Below, piece by piece: positions 15,123 through 20,856 of a stretch of DNA of 20,856 bases. The stretch lies in NCBI GenBank assembly GCA_009773995.1, contig VSMY01000041.1, positions 1 to 20,856 of the forward strand, in the 5' to 3' direction. Made by a program: the position numbers and the translations under genes. The notes beneath the pieces are model-generated. The model was not told where the DNA came from. It ran no database searches and saw only the letters and a list, made by a program, of their open reading frames with translations. Source of the stretch: Oscillibacter sp. (lineage in GTDB: Bacteria > Bacillota > Clostridia > Oscillospirales > Oscillospiraceae). How positions within the stretch are numbered: the stretch's first letter is position 1; every line of letters begins with the position of its first letter.

Positions 15123-16049
15123 ATGAAGCTCGCCATCAAAACCTGCACCTTGGACATGCCCTACACGGAGATGCTGGATTTCTGCGCCGCCCAGGGCATT
15201 TCCGCCCTGGAGATCGGCACCGGCAACTGGTCCGCCGCCCCGCACATCGACCTGGATGAGGTTCTCTCCTCGGAGACGGCCCGGACCCGCTGGCGGGATG
15301 AGCAGCGCCGCCGGGGCCTGGAGCTCTGCGCCCTGAATTGCTCCGGAAATCCCTTGGCCTATGAGAGAGATCTGGAAGTGACGGAGAAGACCTTCCGCCT
15401 GGCCTCTTTGCTGGGGGTGAAGAAGGTCGTCATGATGAGCGGCCTTCCCGCCGGATGCCCCGGAGACCGGACGCCGGCGTGGATTACCACCTCCTGGCCG
15501 CCGGAGACCCAGGACATCCTGGACTATCAGTGGAATGAGGTCGCCATTCCCGCATGGCGGGAGATTGTCCGCAAGGCCGAGGACTGCGGCGTGGAGCGGA
15601 TCGCCCTGGAAAACCACGGAATGCAGCTGGTGTATAACCCGGAGACGCTGCTGCGCCTCCGGGAAGCCGTGGGGCCCATGGTGGGCATGAACCTGGACCC
15701 CTCCCACCTGTTCTGGATGGGCGGGGACCCCATCGAGGCCGCCCGGGTGCTGGGAGACGCGGGGGCCCTGTACCACATCCACGGCAAGGATTCCCGCCGG
15801 GAGCGGGGCCTGTGGGGGCCCAACGGGATGCTGGACACCAAGCCCATCGAGGGCTTCCGCCGGCGGAGCTGGAACTATGTGGCGGTAGGCGCGGGACACG
15901 GCGTTCAGTGGTGGCAGGAGTTCTTCTCCGCCGTCCGTATGGCCGGGTATGACGAGGAGGTGTCCCTGGAGATGGAGGACCTGACCCTTCCCATGCTGGA
16001 GGGGCATCTGGCCTCTCTGCGCACGCTGAAAGAGGCGCTGGCGCTGTAA
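15123..16049 (+). CDS. Sugar phosphate isomerase/epimerase-like TIM barrel protein
   Basis: Member of the xylose isomerase-like (AP endonuclease 2) TIM barrel family, which includes sugar and inositol isomerases, epimerases and dehydratases. Likely metal ligands stand at strand ends: Glu in IALENHGM, Asp/His in MNLDPSHLFWMGG, His in YHIHGKD and Glu in VSLEMED. The 308-residue length suits the family; no signal peptide is seen, so it should act in the cytoplasm. ATG 15123 follows AGGAGG (15112-15117) by 5 nt; the earlier in-frame ATG 15105 would put this site inside the gene. It is a single-gene unit between a strong promoter and a terminator. The substrate cannot be deduced. Confidence 0.9.
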   Translation: MKLAIKTCTLDMPYTEMLDFCAAQGISALEIGTGNWSAAPHIDLDEVLSSETARTRWRDEQRRRGLELCALNCSGNPLAYERDLEVTEKTFRLASLLGVKKVVMMSGLPAGCPGDRTPAWITTSWPPETQDILDYQWNEVAIPAWREIVRKAEDCGVERIALENHGMQLVYNPETLLRLREAVGPMVGMNLDPSHLFWMGGDPIEAARVLGDAGALYHIHGKDSRRERGLWGPNGMLDTKPIEGFRRRSWNYVAVGAGHGVQWWQEFFSAVRMAGYDEEVSLEMEDLTLPMLEGHLASLRTLKEALAL

Positions 16050-16062
16050 AAAGGCGGATAGG

Positions 16063-16094
16063 AAGGAGGCGGTCCCTTTGGGACCGCCTCCTTT
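16063..16094 (+). terminator. Intrinsic terminator after the isomerase-like gene
   Basis: A perfect 14-bp stem (16063-16076 with 16080-16093) with a TTT loop starts 14 nt after the stop codon. The T-run after the stem is short (TTT including the last pair bases). Confidence 0.85.
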
Positions 16095-16288
16095 CGGCTT
16101 ATCGGAAGAGCTGGTACTGGTTTTCCGTGAACCGCGTTTCTTGAAATCCCGCGTGCTTCATATGCTGCCGAAGGACAGGGCGGTCAGGCCCTCCAGCACA
16201 AGGGCAAACTTTACCGAAAAAGCGTATCGAGCCGCCCGGCCCTTGCGCCGGTCAAACTGTCCCGCCGCGCTATGCAAACGGCGGAAAT

Positions 16289-16298
16289 CGGAATTCCG
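16289..16298. repeat. 10-bp palindrome before the GH25 promoter
   Basis: CGGAATTCCG is a perfect palindrome 3 nt upstream of the -35 box; GCGGAA/TTCCGC at 16281-16299 is an overlapping inverted repeat. It could be an operator. The rest of the 267-nt gap (16095-16361) shows only a weak 6-bp stem at 16262-16284. Confidence 0.3.
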
Positions 16299-16301
16299 CT
16301 G

Positions 16302-16329
16302 TGTACAACGGGCCAATTTGTGATACAAT
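16302..16329 (+). promoter_or_regulatory. Putative sigma-A promoter for the GH25 gene
   Basis: TGTACA (16302-16307), a 16-nt spacer and TACAAT (16324-16329) lie 32 nt before the start codon. The -35 box matches 4 of 6 bases and the -10 box 5 of 6. Confidence 0.55.
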
Positions 16330-16361
16330 AGGGAAAACTGTCGAATCATGGAGGAACCGTT

Positions 16362-17330
16362 ATGAATGAGGAGCTGTCCGGAGTGAATTTGAGGGAACGG
16401 GAAGCAACCGCCCGTCCGCTGGGGGAGGCGGCTGGAGACAAGCGGCAGACACCGCCCTCCCGCGCCCGGAGACGGCCCGACCCCGCGGGATTGACGGTCT
16501 TGTCCCTGGCGCTCTCCATCCTTGCGCTGATTGTCGCCGGGACGGCGCTGCTTCTGGTTCTGGGGAGAGGCGGGGAGCCGGAGGCCCCGCCCGAAGCGGA
16601 AGAGGAGCCCGTCACCTTCCGGTTTGGCGACATGGTGCTGACGCCCTTGGAGGGAATGCCGCTGAATCCCTATGCTGCGGAGGGCTTCTCCGTGGATGAG
16701 AAGGGCCGGGTTGTCTATGCGTCCGGCGGGCGGCGGGCCAAGGCGGGCGTCGACGTGTCCACGCACCAGAAGGATGTGGATTGGCGGGCGGTGGCGTCGG
16801 ACGGCGTCGACTTCGCCATCCTCCGGCTGGGCCACAGGGGCTATACCGAAGGCGGCCTGTTCCTGGACCAGACCTTTGAGAAGAACCTCCGGGGAGCGCT
16901 GGACGCCGGTCTGGAGGTGGGCGTTTACTTCTTCTCTCAGGCAATCACGCCGGAGGAGGCGGAGGAAGAGGCGGATTACATTCTGGAGGTCCTGGACGGA
17001 CAGGAGCTTACCTTCCCCGTGGCCTTCGATTGGGAGCCCATCACCGGAGACGAGGCCCGCACCGACGGCCTGGACGGAGAGACGATGACCCGCTGCGCCG
17101 CCGCCTTCTGCAAGCGGATTGAAAACGCGGGCTACCGTCCGGCGGTTTATTTTAACCAGACCCAGGGCTATCTGCGCTACGATCTGCGGGAGCTGACGGA
17201 CTATACGCTCTGGCTGGCGGAGTACGATACCGTGCCGGATTTCTATTACCACTTTGACCTGTGGCAGTACTCCCACACCGGCCGGGTGGACGGCATTCAG
17301 GGAGACGTGGATATGGATTTGGCCTTTTGA
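16362..17330 (+). CDS. Membrane-anchored GH25 lysozyme (N-acetylmuramidase)
   Basis: Cell-wall hydrolase that cuts the MurNAc-GlcNAc bond. A cytoplasmic tail of about 44 residues precedes one membrane helix at about residues 45-66; the catalytic domain is extracytoplasmic. The GH25 fold starts at AGVDVSTHQ with Asp131, and the catalytic DxE pair is Asp223/Glu225 in AFDWEP. The end VDMDLAF is typical of the family (commonly VDLN). There are no cell-wall binding repeats, so the membrane helix is the only visible anchor. The length is 322 residues. GGAGG (16350-16354) lies 7 nt before ATG 16362. It is a single-gene unit beside the spore-surface locus; whether it has a role in sporulation is unknown. 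Confidence 0.92.
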   Translation: MNEELSGVNLREREATARPLGEAAGDKRQTPPSRARRRPDPAGLTVLSLALSILALIVAGTALLLVLGRGGEPEAPPEAEEEPVTFRFGDMVLTPLEGMPLNPYAAEGFSVDEKGRVVYASGGRRAKAGVDVSTHQKDVDWRAVASDGVDFAILRLGHRGYTEGGLFLDQTFEKNLRGALDAGLEVGVYFFSQAITPEEAEEEADYILEVLDGQELTFPVAFDWEPITGDEARTDGLDGETMTRCAAAFCKRIENAGYRPAVYFNQTQGYLRYDLRELTDYTLWLAEYDTVPDFYYHFDLWQYSHTGRVDGIQGDVDMDLAF

Positions 17331-17392
17331 CAGGGAGGGTAGTTCTACTAGAACGAATAGGGCGCCCACAGTCTTGCAAAGTGGACGCGGCG

Positions 17393-18475
17393 TTACTCCG
17401 CCGGTTCCGCCAGGCTTTGAAAAAACGCCCGGTTGCGGCGGACCGCCGGTGAATCCGGCTTGCAGGCTGCGGCCAGCTCGTTAAAGGTCTCCGCCCGCTT
17501 CGGATCGCCCAGGCGGCTGTAACAGACGCACAGCTGAATGTAGGGGAGGTAGCCGTAGCAGTCCGGGGACACAAACGCGCCCCGGCGGTCGTCCCTGGCG
17601 CAGGTCAGGGCCAGGGCATACCAGTAGGCGGCCTGGCGGTACCGCTCCCGCTGGAAAAACCAGGAGCCGATTTCGCAGCAGGCCTCGGCCCGGGGACGGT
17701 CATACGCGAACGTGCGGAACAGGGCCGCCAGCGCCTCCTGGCCATGGCCCAGTTCCTTATGACAATAGGCGCAGTGGCAGCAGGCGTCAATCTCGTTTTC
17801 CACCCACCCCCGGCCTTCCGCCAGGAACCGCTCAAAGACATCCAGCGCGTCCTCCCAGCGGCGGTGGTAGTATAGCTCCCGCCCATAGTAGAACTGCTGG
17901 CGGGGGTCCAGGCGCTTTCCAGCGGCCAGCTGCGCCTCATAGATCCGCAGGTTCCGGTCCGGGTCGGAGGGGCGGGTCTTGCGATGGGTGACGGCGAAAT
18001 CCGCGTGCAGGATTGTTCCGGCCGGCGTAATCGCCTCGTGGACGGCCCCCGTCCAGCGCATTCCGGCGCGGTTTTTGATCAGGCGCTCCCGGTAGTAGGA
18101 GAATGTCACATGGCCGTTCTCGTCAAATCCGGCGTGGTAAGGCGCCATGACCACCGAAACGGCGGGGTCCAGCGTTTTCTTTAAGGCAAGGAACGCCTTC
18201 CGGTCCTCTTCCAGCAGCACGTCGTCCGCGTCCAGCCACAGACAGTAATCCATGGCGGCGTGGGAAAAGGACTCGTTCCGGGCGGCGGAAAAATCATCCC
18301 GCCAGGGGAAATCATAGACCTTATCGGTAAAGCGGGCGGCAATCTCCCGGGTGCGGTCGGTGGAGCCGGTGTCCACGATGATGATCTCGTCCACCAGATC
18401 CGCCGCGCTCTCCAGACAGCGTGCCAGCACGTCCTCCTCGTTTTTCACGATCATACACAGGCTGACGCTTACCAT
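17393..18475 (-). CDS. Family 2 glycosyltransferase with TPR-like C-terminal region
   Basis: The N-terminal half is a GT-A fold family 2 transferase: MVSVSLCMIVKNEE start, DTGSTD at residues 35-40, and the metal/sugar-nucleotide motif WLDADD at 80-85. The C-terminal half (about 180-355) is made of helical repeats of TPR type. No membrane helix is present, so it should be cytoplasmic. AGGAGG at 18483-18488 is 7 nt before ATG 18475. It is the last gene of an operon with two collagen-like proteins whose stalks are rich in threonine. By analogy with SgtA beside BclA3 in C. difficile, it probably glycosylates these stalks; the acceptor is inferred, not shown. Confidence 0.88.
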   Translation of the reverse strand: MVSVSLCMIVKNEEDVLARCLESAADLVDEIIIVDTGSTDRTREIAARFTDKVYDFPWRDDFSAARNESFSHAAMDYCLWLDADDVLLEEDRKAFLALKKTLDPAVSVVMAPYHAGFDENGHVTFSYYRERLIKNRAGMRWTGAVHEAITPAGTILHADFAVTHRKTRPSDPDRNLRIYEAQLAAGKRLDPRQQFYYGRELYYHRRWEDALDVFERFLAEGRGWVENEIDACCHCAYCHKELGHGQEALAALFRTFAYDRPRAEACCEIGSWFFQRERYRQAAYWYALALTCARDDRRGAFVSPDCYGYLPYIQLCVCYSRLGDPKRAETFNELAAACKPDSPAVRRNRAFFQSLAEPAE

Positions 18476-18503
18476 GATAGAACCTCCTTTTATCTGGTCA
18501 GGG

Positions 18504-18539
18504 GATTGCTCCCGCCGGTCTTTGCCGGCGGGAGCAATC
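18504..18539 (-). other. 15-bp perfect hairpin between collagen-like gene and glycosyltransferase
   Basis: A perfect 15-bp stem (18504-18518 with 18525-18539) and a 6-nt loop fill the gap between the two genes. No T-tract follows on either strand, so it is not a standard terminator. It may protect the upstream mRNA end or lower expression of the glycosyltransferase. Confidence 0.75.
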
Positions 18540-18556
18540 GTTCAGCGGCGCTCCGC

Positions 18557-19438
18557 TTAGTCGTCCCCTATCTCGACATCGCTGTCGTGTTCTCCGGGGT
18601 CAGGCGGTATTTCACCCGCTCCGATGGCTTCATCCAGCCGGATGATGGACAGGGAAGCCCCCGCGCCGCCGCCTGTCAGAACAGCGGTTCCGGCTATCTT
18701 GGAGAAGAGCTTAAGTGAAATTTTGGAGTTCGCGGGAAGAATCATCTTGATTTTATTTTCGTAACTGGTTGTGGGTACCACCGGATCGATGGTAGAGGGG
18801 GTACTGCCCGCCCCATTAACCACCAGCTGGGTTTTTAACGGAAGGGCCGTCGTGGTATTCACATGGTAAGAAATCTGATAGACGCCGGACTCAGGCACGG
18901 TAAATACGGTGTTCCAGGAGTTGGGCGTAAAACCGGGGGACAGAGCCTGGGCGTTGGGCAGGGTGACGAGAGTCCCATTCGGCGACACCGGGATGCTGCT
19001 TCCCTGGGTGTTGGCGGCAAAGGCGGAGAGGAGACTGGGTCCCGAGGCCCCTGTCGGTCCGGCGGGCCCGGTGGGACCGTCAGGGCCGGTGGCTCCTCCG
19101 GCGGGCCCGGTTGCGCCCGCAGGTCCGGCGGGCCCGGCGGGACCGGGCAGGACCGGAGCGTTCAGGGCGGCGCTCAGCTTGCCGGTCAGCAGCATCTGCT
19201 GCTCCATAACATCGGACAAGGTGTCCTGCACGCTTTGGTTGACCCGCATGACTTCCTCAAAGGCCGCCGCCTCCTCCAAGCCCGGAAGAGCGCCCAGGAC
19301 ATATTGGAGCTTTTCACCCTCGGCGTTGAGGATGTGGCTCAGGCTGAGCTCCTCGGCGGCAATGGAGGCGATGATCTCATTGAGGCTCCCCTCCCGGGTC
19401 AGCGGGGGGTCGATCTGAGGGAAAGACGGCATTGACAT
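18557..19438 (-). CDS. Collagen-like spore-surface protein 1 (BclA-type C-terminal domain)
   Basis: Three parts are visible in 293 residues. Residues 1-88 are an N-terminal module (MSMPSFP start, EELSLSHILNAEGEKLQY core) shared with the two next paralogues. Residues 99-135 are a short collagen stalk of GXY triplets, five triplets, one extra glycine (Gly114), then seven. From about 138 on there is a BclA-type beta domain, likely a trimeric TNF-like head, starting SAFAANT. A unique acidic tail (EHDSDVEIGDD) ends the protein. There is no signal peptide, as expected for a protein assembled on the spore from the mother cell. AGGAGGG (19446-19452) overlaps the stop codon of the upstream paralogue, so translation is probably coupled. 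Confidence 0.85.
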   Translation of the reverse strand: MSMPSFPQIDPPLTREGSLNEIIASIAAEELSLSHILNAEGEKLQYVLGALPGLEEAAAFEEVMRVNQSVQDTLSDVMEQQMLLTGKLSAALNAPVLPGPAGPAGPAGATGPAGGATGPDGPTGPAGPTGASGPSLLSAFAANTQGSSIPVSPNGTLVTLPNAQALSPGFTPNSWNTVFTVPESGVYQISYHVNTTTALPLKTQLVVNGAGSTPSTIDPVVPTTSYENKIKMILPANSKISLKLFSKIAGTAVLTGGGAGASLSIIRLDEAIGAGEIPPDPGEHDSDVEIGDD

Positions 19439-19451
19439 GAGACATCCCTCC

Positions 19452-20267
19452 TCAGCTCAGACGGGTGATGGAAAGGGTCGCGCCGGCGGAGCCGGGCAGC
19501 AGGGTGGCCGCGGAGGCGATGCCGAACATTTGCAGGGAAACCGTGTCCCCGGCGTTCAGATTCAGCAGGATCTCATTGGCAAAGTGGTTCAGGGACACCA
19601 CCGGCGCCACGGTGGAGGCCACGTTGGGCATACCGTTGATGAGCAGTCGGGCGCCGCTGGCCAGGGCCAGGGTGGTGTTGATGTTATACGAGAGCTGGTA
19701 GCGCCCGGCAGCGTTCACAGTAAACACCGTATTGGCTTCATTGACTGTGATGTCCGGGGAAAGCTGCTGGCTGTCCGGCAGGGGAACCAGGACGCCCCCT
19801 ACAATCACGGCCAGCACCGTGCCGCTGGTATTGGCGGCAAAGGCGGAGGTGGCGGTGACGTTTGGCCCGGTGGGTCCGGTAGGCCCAGTAGCTCCCGTTG
19901 CGCCGGTGGCCCCGGCGGGCCCGCCTGCGGGCCCGGTTGCCCCGGTGGGTCCGGTCGCGCCAGTGGGGCCCTGCATGGGAGAGGCGGTCAGCGCCCCCTG
20001 CATCTTTGCTTTCAGGAAGAGCTGGTTTTGCGCGGCGGTCTCCAGCATGCTGCGGACGCTCTCGTTGGCGGCCAGCACGTCGCCGACCGTGGCGGGGGGG
20101 CCGCTGAGGCCGGGCAGGGTGCCTAGAATATATTGCAGTTTCTCACCCTCGGCATTGAGGATATGGCTCAGTCCGAGCTCCTCCATGGCGATGGAGGAGA
20201 GAATTTGATTGACCGCGTTCTCCCGCTCGATGGGCGGGTCGGACACGGGAAAACTGGGCAGAGACAT
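19452..20267 (-). CDS. Collagen-like spore-surface protein 2 (BclA-type C-terminal domain)
   Basis: Same layout as its downstream neighbour in 271 residues: N-terminal module 1-88 (MSLPSFP, HILNAEGEKLQYILG), collagen stalk 100-136 of five triplets, Gly115, and seven triplets rich in GAT and GPT, then a BclA-type head from SAFAANT to TRLS. There is no acidic tail. ATG 20267 is chosen because it aligns exactly with the starts of both paralogues and has AGGAG at 20278-20282; a longer frame reaching 20324 would add an unrelated basic stretch. The threonines of the stalk are likely O-glycosylation sites for the operon's glycosyltransferase. It is the first gene of the operon, behind a sigma-K type promoter. 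Confidence 0.85.
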   Translation of the reverse strand: MSLPSFPVSDPPIERENAVNQILSSIAMEELGLSHILNAEGEKLQYILGTLPGLSGPPATVGDVLAANESVRSMLETAAQNQLFLKAKMQGALTASPMQGPTGATGPTGATGPAGGPAGATGATGATGPTGPTGPNVTATSAFAANTSGTVLAVIVGGVLVPLPDSQQLSPDITVNEANTVFTVNAAGRYQLSYNINTTLALASGARLLINGMPNVASTVAPVVSLNHFANEILLNLNAGDTVSLQMFGIASAATLLPGSAGATLSITRLS

Positions 20268-20296
20268 AAGAGAGAATCTCCTTTCAGATAAGAGAC

Positions 20297-20313
20297 GCGC
20301 GCCAAAGGCGCGC
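20297..20313 (-). other. GC hairpin in the leader of collagen-like gene 2
   Basis: GCGCGCC and GGCGCGC form a perfect 7-bp stem with an AAA/TTT loop, 15 nt upstream of the ribosome binding site. No T-tract follows. Confidence 0.5.
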
Positions 20314-20361
20314 CGGAGCGGCACGGCAGAAGAGAAGTTCTCCGCGGGGCCGTACCCAGGA

Positions 20362-20390
20362 TAATCTATGCCTCCGCCGGCTGGAGAGTT
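20362..20390 (-). promoter_or_regulatory. Putative sigma-K promoter of the collagen-like operon
   Basis: On the minus strand AAC (20388-20390), a 17-nt spacer and CATAGATTA (20362-20370) match the sigma-K pattern AC-N16/17-CATANNNTA. Sigma-K drives late mother-cell genes, including exosporium genes in Bacillus and C. difficile. The start would be near 20354, about 87 nt before ATG 20267. Confidence 0.6.
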
Positions 20391-20398
20391 CCAGCCGG
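20377..20398. repeat. Inverted repeat between the divergent promoters
   Basis: CCGGCTGGA and TCCAGCCGG are 9-bp inverted repeats with a GAGT centre. They cover the spacer and -35 of the minus promoter and abut the -35 of the plus promoter, so a protein bound here could control both genes. Confidence 0.45.
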
Positions 20399-20427
20399 AA
20401 CAGGGCCGCTCCGGCTGTCATAGAGTA
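20399..20427 (+). promoter_or_regulatory. Putative sigma-K promoter of collagen-like family gene 3
   Basis: AAC (20399-20401), a 17-nt spacer and CATAGAGTA (20419-20427) match the sigma-K pattern with the same spacing as the opposite promoter. The start would be near 20435, about 66 nt before ATG 20501. Confidence 0.6.
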
Positions 20428-20460
20428 GAACAGCGGCATGGATGCCCTGCCGCGCATTCT

Positions 20461-20482
20461 CGTTCCGGCGCCGCCCGGAACG
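20461..20482 (+). other. Hairpin in the leader of collagen-like family gene 3
   Basis: CGTTCCGG pairs with CCGGAACG (8 bp, 6-nt loop) just before the GGAG ribosome binding site at 20489-20492. No T-tract follows. Confidence 0.5.
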
Positions 20483-20500
20483 CTTTATGGAGTTTTGAAT

Positions 20501-20856
20501 ATGTCGATGCCTTCCTTTCCGCCCAACGGGGCGGATATGACGCGGGAGGAAGCTCTGACCATGATTATTGCGTCCATCGCCATGGAGGAGCTTGCCCTGA
20601 GCCATATCCTCAATGCCGAGGGTGAGAAACTGCAATATATCTTAGGAACCTTGCCGGGCACAAGTCCCTGTGCCTGTCCGCAGGATGTGCTGACTGTCAA
20701 CAAAAGCGTGACCGCTCTTGTTGAGGCGGTCACGCAGAACCAGATGCTGCTGAAAAACAAACTGAGCCAAGTACTGGAGTTTTGCCCGCTTCCTCCGGCG
20801 GGGCCTCCGGCATGCCGTCCGGAGCCCTGTCCCCCGCCCTGCCAACCCTCTCCCCG
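20501..20856 (+). CDS. Third paralogue of the collagen-like family, 3' end outside window
   Basis: The frame starts at ATG 20501 (GGAG 8 nt upstream) and is open to the window end, 118 complete codons. Residues 1-88 align without gaps to the N-terminal modules of the two divergent collagen-like proteins (MSMPSFP, EELALSHILNAEGEKLQY, LPG at 51-53). After the module the sequence differs: instead of GXY triplets it becomes rich in proline and cysteine (six cysteines in the visible part, for example CRPEPCPPPC). It may carry another stalk or head beyond the window. It is read divergently from its own sigma-K type promoter and is probably also a spore-surface protein. Confidence 0.85.
   Translation, partial: MSMPSFPPNGADMTREEALTMIIASIAMEELALSHILNAEGEKLQYILGTLPGTSPCACPQDVLTVNKSVTALVEAVTQNQMLLKNKLSQVLEFCPLPPAGPPACRPEPCPPPCQPSP
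20598..20640 (+). repeat. 43-bp perfect inverted repeat, right copy (left copy 20128-20170)
   Basis: The 43 bases encoding the conserved core LSHILNAEGEKLQYI are identical, in opposite orientation, in genes 2 and 3 of the collagen-like family. Identity continues with few changes further 5'. Gene 1 encodes nearly the same residues with many synonymous differences. The repeats flank 427 bp that include both divergent promoters. Confidence 0.85.

Noticed and set aside
16158..17369. 403-codon minus-strand open frame opposite the GH25 gene
   Set aside because: The opposite strand encodes a complete GH25 domain with catalytic residues; this frame has no recognisable motif or start site.
20298..20324. 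Upstream extension of collagen-like gene 2 to an ATG at 20324
   Set aside because: The extra residues are basic and unlike either paralogue, while ATG 20267 aligns with the paralogue starts and has a ribosome binding site.

Overview
The window looks like chromosomal DNA of a high-GC, spore-forming member of the Clostridia. The family Oscillospiraceae (relatives of Flavonifractor, Oscillibacter or Lawsonibacter) is the most likely home. This is inferred from the GC-rich codons, strong AGGAGG ribosome binding sites, a meso-DAP type MurE, a division/cell-wall (dcw) cluster that contains a PASTA-type transpeptidase, a SpoIVB sporulation protease, and collagen-like spore-surface proteins. No RNA gene of a known family, CRISPR array or insertion sequence was recognised.

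Positions 1-11156 hold most of a dcw operon on the + strand: a class B PBP (5' end outside the window), murE, mraY, ftsW, murG, murA, ftsQ and ftsZ, closed by a strong intrinsic terminator. These genes make UDP-MurNAc-tripeptide, lipid I and lipid II, polymerise and cross-link septal peptidoglycan, and build the Z ring. murF, murD, murC and ftsA are not in the cluster. Internal promoters lie before murE and ftsZ, and short GC hairpins sit directly before several ribosome binding sites.

Positions 11157-17330 are mixed. spoIVB follows ftsZ behind a forespore-like promoter. A possible structured RNA and a terminator separate it from the convergent Mg2+ transporter gene mgtE. The mgtE mRNA has a leader of about 230 nt with a 27-codon open frame and two mutually exclusive hairpins, which looks like an attenuator unlike the M-box. 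Upstream on the same strand is a LacI-type regulator cut short after its DNA-binding domain. Two single-gene units follow on the + strand: a sugar phosphate isomerase/epimerase-like TIM barrel and a membrane-anchored GH25 lysozyme.

Positions 17393-20856 form a probable spore-surface locus. Two collagen-like proteins and a TPR-containing family 2 glycosyltransferase form a minus-strand operon. A third paralogue (3' end outside the window) is read divergently. All three paralogues share an ungapped N-terminal module of about 88 residues. Both complete collagen stalks have the same 5 triplets + extra Gly + 7 triplets layout. Two back-to-back promoters of sigma-K type (AAC-N17-CATANNNTA) lie between the divergent genes. 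A 43-bp perfect inverted repeat in the coding regions flanks that promoter region. This resembles, as a system, the sgtA-bclA3 pair of Clostridioides difficile.
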